Of a DNA stretch of 27,268 nucleotides, positions 22,881-27,268 are shown piece by piece; position 1 is the first letter of the stretch; the number at the start of each line of letters is the position of its first letter. Where the stretch lies: contig CALANS010000012.1 in assembly GCA_937926105.1 (NCBI GenBank), positions 1-27,268 of the forward strand. The letters run 5' to 3'. The translations under genes were made by a program, and so were the position numbers. The stretch is from an uncultured Actinomycetes bacterium. GTDB lineage: Bacteria > Actinomycetota > Actinomycetes > Mycobacteriales > Nakamurellaceae. The notes beneath the pieces were generated by a model. The model made no database searches, was not told the DNA's origin, and was given only the letters and a program-made list of their open reading frames with translations.

Positions 22881-23396
22881 TCACCGCCGGGATGGTGTCG
22901 GGTCCGGGGGTTCGATGTGGTGCGCCGCCAGCAGTGCCTCCACATCGGTGCGCAGCCGCTCCAGTTCGCCGCGCAGGTAGTCCCGGGTGGCGATCTCGCC
23001 GATGGCCACCCGCAGTGCCGCCAGCTCACGGGCCAGGAACTCGGTGTCCGCCTTGGTCTGTGCCGCCCGTGCTCGGTCCTCTGCCAGGCTGACCCGGTCC
23101 CGGTCGTCCTGCCGGTTCTGGGCCAGCAGGATCAGCGGCGCGGCGTACGCGGCCTGCACCGAGAACATCAGGTTCAGCAGGATGAACGGGTACGGATCCC
23201 AGCGGAACACCAGCGGCAGGATGTTCAGCAGGACCCAGATCAGCACCAGCATCGACTGCCAGAACAGGAACTTCCCGGTCCCCATGAAGCGGGCCAGGCC
23301 CTCGGAGAACCGGCCGAACGCCTCCGGATCGATATCGAGGGAGAACCGGCGACCCCCCTTCGGTTGGTCCAGTCGCCGCGGACGGGCCTCAGCCAT
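22881..23396 (-). CDS. DUF1003 membrane protein
   Basis: This 171-residue protein has two membrane helices (about 43-63 and 70-92) with the DUF1003 signatures F-W-Q-S-M-L-V-L-I-W, W-D-P-Y-P-F-I-L-L-N-L and A-A-P-L-I-L-L-A-Q-N-R-Q. A charged coiled-coil tail (about 95-160) faces the cytoplasm. The function is unknown. ATG 23396 overlaps the end of the MgtE-N/CBS gene by 8 bp. The same pair, in the same order, is found next to mrp in mycobacteria (Rv1232c/Rv1231c, from memory), so the two proteins probably work together, perhaps in divalent-ion homeostasis. Confidence 0.9.
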   Translation of the reverse strand: MAEARPRRLDQPKGGRRFSLDIDPEAFGRFSEGLARFMGTGKFLFWQSMLVLIWVLLNILPLVFRWDPYPFILLNLMFSVQAAYAAPLILLAQNRQDDRDRVSLAEDRARAAQTKADTEFLARELAALRVAIGEIATRDYLRGELERLRTDVEALLAAHHIEPPDPTPSRR

Positions 23397-24738
23397 CGGA
23401 GCCCCCCGCGTTCGAGGCGTCGCCACCGGCACGGGCGCCACCCCGGGCGGACGAGCCGGCGCGCGCCGTCGAGGCGGGCTCGGGCATCTCGCCCAGGCTC
23501 ATGTCCCGCCAGTTGTCCGGCAGCAGATGATCCAGCACGTCGTCCACCGCGACGGCCCCCAGCAGGTGCTCCTCGTCGTCCACCACCGGCGCGCACACCA
23601 GGTTGTAGGTGGCGAAAAATCGCGTCACCTCCGCCAGTGTCGCCTCCGCGGACAGCCGCGCCATCTCGGTGTCCAGCACCCCCGCGACCAGCTCGAACGG
23701 CGGCTCGCGCAGCAGCCGCTGGGTGTGTACGCAGCCCAGGTATCGGCCGGTCGGGGTGGCCTGCGGCGGCCGGCACACGAACACCATGGAGGCCAGCGCC
23801 GGAGTCAGCTCCGGGGCGCGAATCCGGGCCAGCGCCTCGGCCACCGTGGCATCCGGCGCCAGCACCACCGGGTCGGTGGTCATCAACCCGCCAGCGGTGT
23901 CGAACGAGTACTGCAGCAGCCGCCGTACCGGCTCGGACTCTTCCGGTTCCATCAGCTCCAGCAGCCGGTCCTTGACACCGGCCGGCAACTCGCCGAGCAG
24001 GTCGGCCGCGTCGTCCGGATTCATCGCCTCCAGCACATCCGCGGCCCGGGCCTCGTCCAGATGGGTCAGCAAGTCCTTCTGGTCGTCCTCGGGCAGCTCC
24101 TCGATGATGTCCGCCAGCCGGTCGTCGCCCATCGCCTCGGCGACCTCACGCCGTTGGCCCTCCGGCAGGTCCCGCAGCGCGGATGCCACATCGGCGGCCC
24201 GCACTCCCTCGAACGAGGCCAGCAGCGCCTGGGTGTCCCTGCCGACCGAGGCCAGCAGGTCGGAGGCGTGCACGCCCCGCACATCCGACCAGCCCAGTAC
24301 CTGCACCGGGGCGCGACGGGCCAGCGGGCCGGTGCGTTCCCGCACCGCGAGCCGGGAGACCAGCCAGTCCCGGGTGCGGGTCTGCTCGATCCCGGCGTCC
24401 ACCACGGTCGCGGCCGCCGCGGTGGTGGCGATGCGCACCCGGGCGCCCACCACCTGGCCCAGCAGCAGCGCCTCGGTGGGACGCTGCTCGAACCGGGTCA
24501 GGCTGACGGTTCCGGTGACCAGTGCCAGCGCGTGCGACTCGATCGAGGCCACGCGGCCAATCGGCACGAAGATGGGTCGGCGAGTCGGCAATTCCACCAC
24601 CACCCCGAGTACCCGGGGCGGCTGGCGATCCAGACGCAGCGCCGCCACCAGGTCGCGCACCTTGCCGATCGACTCTCCGGTGGGTCCGTACACCGGCAGA
24701 CCGACCAGCTGCGCCGCGAAGACCCGGGTAGCTGCCAC
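23389..24738 (-). CDS. Cytoplasmic MgtE-N / CBS-pair protein without the transport domain
   Basis: This 449-residue protein begins with a PRC-barrel-like domain (about 5-75, L-V-G-L-P-V-Y-G-P-T-G-E-S-I-G-K-V-R-D). After a second small beta domain come the MgtE N-terminal helical superhelix (about 156-278, repeated A-D-V-x-x-A-L-x-x-L-P and L-A-D-I-I-E-E-L-P) and a CBS pair (about 283-420, M-T-T-D-P-V-V-L and A-P-V-V-D-D-E-E-H-L-L-G-A-V). In true MgtE the N and CBS domains gate a five-helix magnesium channel; here the channel is absent, so it is probably a sensor or regulator. GTG 24738 has TACCCT seven bases upstream. It overlaps the DUF1003 gene by 8 bp. Confidence 0.9.
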   Translation of the reverse strand: MAATRVFAAQLVGLPVYGPTGESIGKVRDLVAALRLDRQPPRVLGVVVELPTRRPIFVPIGRVASIESHALALVTGTVSLTRFEQRPTEALLLGQVVGARVRIATTAAAATVVDAGIEQTRTRDWLVSRLAVRERTGPLARRAPVQVLGWSDVRGVHASDLLASVGRDTQALLASFEGVRAADVASALRDLPEGQRREVAEAMGDDRLADIIEELPEDDQKDLLTHLDEARAADVLEAMNPDDAADLLGELPAGVKDRLLELMEPEESEPVRRLLQYSFDTAGGLMTTDPVVLAPDATVAEALARIRAPELTPALASMVFVCRPPQATPTGRYLGCVHTQRLLREPPFELVAGVLDTEMARLSAEATLAEVTRFFATYNLVCAPVVDDEEHLLGAVAVDDVLDHLLPDNWRDMSLGEMPEPASTARAGSSARGGARAGGDASNAGGSDG

Positions 24739-24745
24739 GGGCCTA

Positions 24746-24751
24746 AGGGTA
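24746..24751 (-). promoter_or_regulatory. -10 element (TACCCT) for the MgtE-N/CBS gene, leaderless
   Basis: On the minus strand TACCCT is followed by seven bases and then GTG 24738. It fits TANNNT, and no ribosome site lies before the start. The 182-bp gap to the divergent FKBP gene also holds TAGGGT at 24819-24824 (plus strand), a possible -10 for that gene with a ~90-nt leader. Confidence 0.5.
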
Positions 24752-24920
24752 GGGGGCTCGGCCTCGTCTGGGCGGCAACGCCGCGGAGCACGGCCGGCGT
24801 GGGCACAGGCGGGCTGCGTAGGGTGGGGCGGCGCGACACCTGCCGGGCCCTCGGTCGCCAGGCCGCACCACTCGTCCATGATCCGGCACCGCCGGTGCAC
24901 CCCCGGAAGGAGACCGATCG

Positions 24921-26048
24921 ATGCGGTTGCGCACCTTGGTCTCGCTGATGACCCTGCCATTGCTCGCGCTTGCGGCCTGCGGGAGCGTCGCGTCGTCGTC
25001 CCCGGGCACGACCGCGCAGTCGTCGCAAGGATCGTCCGCGGCGTCGAGCCCGACGGCACCCTCGTCCGCGTCCAGCTCGGCGGCGTCCAGCTCGGCTGCC
25101 CCGCTCGGCCCGGCGGTTCCGGCCGAGACCACAGTCGCCCGGGCGGTGCCACGTGATCGCATGCCGACCGCCAGCGGGGCGTTCGGCGACAAGCCGACCA
25201 TCTCGGTGCCGTCGACGCCGCCGCCGGCCAGCCTGCAGCGAGTGGTGCTGAGCAAGGGTGACGGGCCGACCTCGGTCGCCGGGGATTGGCTGGAGGTGAA
25301 CTACCTCGGCCAGGTATGGGGCGGCAAGGTCTTCGACAACTCCTACGACCGGGCCGCCAGTTTCACCGTGCAGATCGGCGGCCCGCAGCAGATGGTGGTG
25401 CCGGGTTGGGACGTGGGGCTGCGCGGGGTCGCCCAGGGCAGCCGGGTGCTCTTGAGCTTCCCACCCGAGGACGGCTACGGCCCGAAGGGCAACCCGCCGG
25501 ACATCTCCGGATCGGACACGCTGATCTTCGTGGTCGACGTGCTCAAGGTCATCTCCGGCACGGACGCAGGCCAGACCGATGCCGCCGTGCAGTCCACGCC
25601 GGGCGGCCTGCCTGCAGTGCAGGGGGCGCCGGGATCCCAGCCCACGGTGAGCGTGCCCACATCACTGGCCGCGCCGACGAAGAACTCGGTGGTGGTGCTG
25701 GCCAAGGGCACCGGCGCGCCAGCGCAGGTCGGTGACGTCCTGGTGCAGTACGTCGTCACCAGCTGGGACGGCACCAAATCCGAGAAGAGTTGGCCGGACC
25801 CCGCCGGGCAGGATGCGACCGCGGGCACCGGCCCGCAGTCCCTGCCGCTGGCCGAGAACTCGCCGTTCCAACCCCTGATCGGGGTGCCGCTGGGCAGCAG
25901 GGTGCTGTTGACGATGGCCGCGGACAGCACCAACGGCACGCCCGCGCTGGCCTGGGTGATCGACCTGATCGCGCAGCGCGACGTGACCCCGACCGGCACC
26001 GCGGGGGCGAGCGCCACCGGGGAACCGCCGACCGAGCCCAGCGGCTGA
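24921..26048 (+). CDS. Lipoprotein with two FKBP-type peptidyl-prolyl isomerase domains
   Basis: This 375-residue exported protein has a lipobox L-A-A-C with Cys20 after a short signal peptide. A Ser/Ala-rich linker follows (about 21-70). The first FKBP domain (about 105-213) keeps V-N-Y-L-G-Q-V-W-G-G-K-V-F-D-N-S, V-V-P-G-W-D-V-G-L-R-G and F-P-P-E-D-G-Y-G, so it should catalyse cis-trans isomerisation at prolines of exported proteins. The second domain (about 255-352) keeps the outline (L-V-Q-Y-V-V-T-S-W-D-G, P-L-G-S-R-V-L-L-T) but lacks the F-D-x-S and Y-G residues and may be inactive. ATG 24921 has GGAAGGAG (24903-24910). The next gene is a thiol-disulfide protein, so the pair may serve folding outside the membrane. 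Confidence 0.92.
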   Translation: MRLRTLVSLMTLPLLALAACGSVASSSPGTTAQSSQGSSAASSPTAPSSASSSAASSSAAPLGPAVPAETTVARAVPRDRMPTASGAFGDKPTISVPSTPPPASLQRVVLSKGDGPTSVAGDWLEVNYLGQVWGGKVFDNSYDRAASFTVQIGGPQQMVVPGWDVGLRGVAQGSRVLLSFPPEDGYGPKGNPPDISGSDTLIFVVDVLKVISGTDAGQTDAAVQSTPGGLPAVQGAPGSQPTVSVPTSLAAPTKNSVVVLAKGTGAPAQVGDVLVQYVVTSWDGTKSEKSWPDPAGQDATAGTGPQSLPLAENSPFQPLIGVPLGSRVLLTMAADSTNGTPALAWVIDLIAQRDVTPTGTAGASATGEPPTEPSG

Positions 26049-26176
26049 TAGGAACTCGCCGGTCCGGCCCGCACGCGGCGCTCCGGTCGCTGCGGCTGGC
26101 CGCCTCGATCCGTGTGATCTCGACCGCAGCCGGGCAATGGCGACGGCACAGCCGACCTCGGAGGGCGCCGACCCGG

Positions 26177-26182
26177 CATAGT
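26177..26182 (+). promoter_or_regulatory. Candidate -10 (CATAGT) for the DsbA-like gene
   Basis: CATAGT lies 68 bp before GTG 26250 in the 201-bp gap after the FKBP gene. It matches the TATAAT pattern at four of six bases. No clear -35 or terminator was found in the rest of the gap, so read-through from the FKBP gene is also possible. Confidence 0.3.
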
Positions 26183-26249
26183 GGAATTGGTCTCGCGCGT
26201 CCGTCCGGGCGGCGATCCGAACCGTGTCCGAACGAAAAGGAGGGCTGGC

Positions 26250-27158
26250 GTGGCCCAGCGCGGTCGCAAGCAGTCGTCACAGGTGCCCGGCATGGTGTCC
26301 GGCGGCCCCAAGGGTGGGTCGCGAGGCTCCATGCCGTCCGGGCGTAACCAGTCCAAGGGCGGTGGTCGGCAGTCGGTGGCGGCGGCCCGACGGAGCAACG
26401 GCGACCGCACCCAACTGATCATCGGCGGGGTCGCCGTCGCCGTGATCATCGCGATCATCGCGGTCGGGTTGGTGCTGTACCAGAAGAACACCGCCACCCA
26501 GGGGTCCGGCTACGGGGCGTCCAAGTCGTCCACGGCGAGCGTCGACGACCAGGGCATTATCACCGTCAGCAACGGCGACCCGTCGCTGGTGCTGGACGTG
26601 TACGAGGATGGGCTGTGCCCGGCGTGCGCCAACTTCGAAAAGCAGTACGGGCAGCAGATCGCCAAGGCCATCGACGACGGTCAGTTGACGGTGCGCTACC
26701 ACATGGTGAATTTCCTCAACGATCGCTCGCACTCGGGGACCTACTCGACCCGCGCCTATGCGGCGCTGATCGCCGTGGCGAAGAACGACGGTGACCGGCC
26801 TGGTGTGTTCATGAAGTTCCACTCGGCGCTGTATGAGCCGGCGAACCAGCCGGACGAGGGCGGCTCAAGCGACCTGAGCAACGCTCAGCTGGCCTCGCTG
26901 GCCGGGTCGATCGGTGCGTCCCAGCAGTCGCAGGATGCGATCTCCGAGGGAACGATCGTCACCGCCGCCGGTACCGACGCCGAAACCAACGTCTCCTCGC
27001 TGAAGGCGCTGGCGGCCAAGGCCGGGTCGAGCAGCTACGGCACTCCGACGGTGGCCAAGGACGGTTCGATCCAGTCGATCCAGGACGTGGACTGGCTGAC
27101 CAAGCTGCTGCCGAAGGCATCGGAGGCGGGGACCGCCGCGCCCTCCTCCGGATCCTGA
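26250..27158 (+). CDS. Membrane-anchored DsbA-like thioredoxin-fold protein
   Basis: This 302-residue protein has a basic Gly/Ser/Arg-rich cytoplasmic tail (1-52) and a single membrane helix (about 56-78, L-I-I-G-G-V-A-V-A-V-I-I). The extracytoplasmic thioredoxin-like domain carries C123-P-A-C126 in Y-E-D-G-L-C-P-A-C-A-N-F-E. The P near the end of the fold (Y-G-T-P-T-V) is the cis-Pro expected of this family. It would form or exchange disulfides in exported proteins, like the DsbA-like proteins of mycobacteria. GTG 26250 is preferred to the in-frame GTG 26181 because AAAAGGAGGG (26235-26244) sits just before it. A strong hairpin follows the stop. Confidence 0.92.
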   Translation: MAQRGRKQSSQVPGMVSGGPKGGSRGSMPSGRNQSKGGGRQSVAAARRSNGDRTQLIIGGVAVAVIIAIIAVGLVLYQKNTATQGSGYGASKSSTASVDDQGIITVSNGDPSLVLDVYEDGLCPACANFEKQYGQQIAKAIDDGQLTVRYHMVNFLNDRSHSGTYSTRAYAALIAVAKNDGDRPGVFMKFHSALYEPANQPDEGGSSDLSNAQLASLAGSIGASQQSQDAISEGTIVTAAGTDAETNVSSLKALAAKAGSSSYGTPTVAKDGSIQSIQDVDWLTKLLPKASEAGTAAPSSGS

Positions 27159-27169
27159 GGGACGTGCCC

Positions 27170-27195
27170 CCCGGCGCCAGTCTCCTGGCGCCGGG
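27170..27195 (+). terminator. Strong hairpin terminator after the DsbA-like gene
   Basis: CCCGGCGCCAG (27170-27180) and CTGGCGCCGGG (27185-27195) form a perfect 11-bp stem with a TCTC loop, 11 bp after the stop codon. No T-run follows. Confidence 0.85.
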
Positions 27196-27219
27196 TGTGC
27201 AGCGCCGTCGCGATCCCGA

Positions 27220-27263
27220 TGACTCATGTCAAGATGCCCGCTTCGATTGAGTCGTTGACTCAT
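27220..27263. promoter_or_regulatory. Repeated TGACTCAT boxes near the right edge
   Basis: TGACTCAT occurs at 27220-27227 and again at 27256-27263. The second copy forms the inverted repeat TGAGTC-GTT-GACTCA (27248-27262); the first is part of TGAC-TCAT-GTCA (27220-27231). After a terminator and at the start of a new AT-richer stretch, this looks like an operator/promoter of a gene beyond the window. Confidence 0.4.
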
Positions 27264-27268
27264 CGGGA

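Noticed and set aside
24886..24898. GCACCG-C-CGGTGC palindrome before the FKBP ribosome site
   Set aside because: Too short and GC-only to separate from chance; the loop is too small for a hairpin.

Overview
The window is high-GC DNA from a free-living actinobacterium. The signs are strong G/C bias at third codon positions, an adjacent furA-katG pair, a cytoplasmic MgtE-N/CBS protein next to a DUF1003 membrane protein (an order I recall from mycobacteria), an LAXTG-type sortase signal, and many starts preceded by TANNNT 6-7 nt upstream, the usual look of leaderless actinobacterial transcripts. I cannot name the genus from sequence alone. No rRNA, tRNA, CRISPR array or intact insertion sequence was seen. 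No gap between genes exceeds 300 bases.

Layout. Positions 12-829 (minus) hold two small genes that overlap by ATGA: an unknown 89-residue protein and a protein with two helix-turn-helix units. Positions 1006-6448 (plus) hold a short exported peptide ending in LADTG and, overlapping it by 8 bases, a 1766-residue surface protein. That protein has a beta-helix, Gly-rich PGRS-like runs, three Calx-beta modules, a Thr/Ser/Gly stalk and its own LADTG wall anchor. Next come a large LuxR-type ATPase regulator (6578-9457) and an ArsR-type metal sensor coupled to a His-rich DUF4396 membrane protein (9619-10694).

Positions 10811-12559 (minus) form a probable DNA-alkylation cluster. An O6-alkylguanine alkyltransferase is followed by an ECF sigma factor that is coupled by ATGA to a second alkyltransferase. 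A nucleoside deaminase gene (12719-13228) runs divergently from it. Positions 13299-16776 form an oxidative/nitrosative block: a nitrobindin-like heme-binding protein divergent from furA-katG, with a Fur-type palindrome over the furA -35 region.

The right half carries an SRPBCC protein and a DUF5107/TPR protein preceded by a 19-codon leaderless ORF. Then follow a PAP2-lipid kinase fusion, a methyltransferase and a beta-lactamase-fold hydrolase flanking a 36-bp palindrome, and the DUF1003 / MgtE-N-CBS pair. The window ends with a double-FKBP lipoprotein, a membrane-anchored DsbA-like protein with a strong terminator, and a palindromic promoter region leading off the right edge.

The most novel-looking items are the ECF sigma-alkyltransferase coupling (an alkyltransferase sits where an anti-sigma factor normally would), the tiny LADTG peptide fused by overlap to an LADTG-anchored giant, the ArsR/DUF4396 unit with a CsoR-like palindrome, the Cys-containing leaderless ORF before the DUF5107 gene, and the 36-bp palindrome placed almost symmetrically between two divergent starts.
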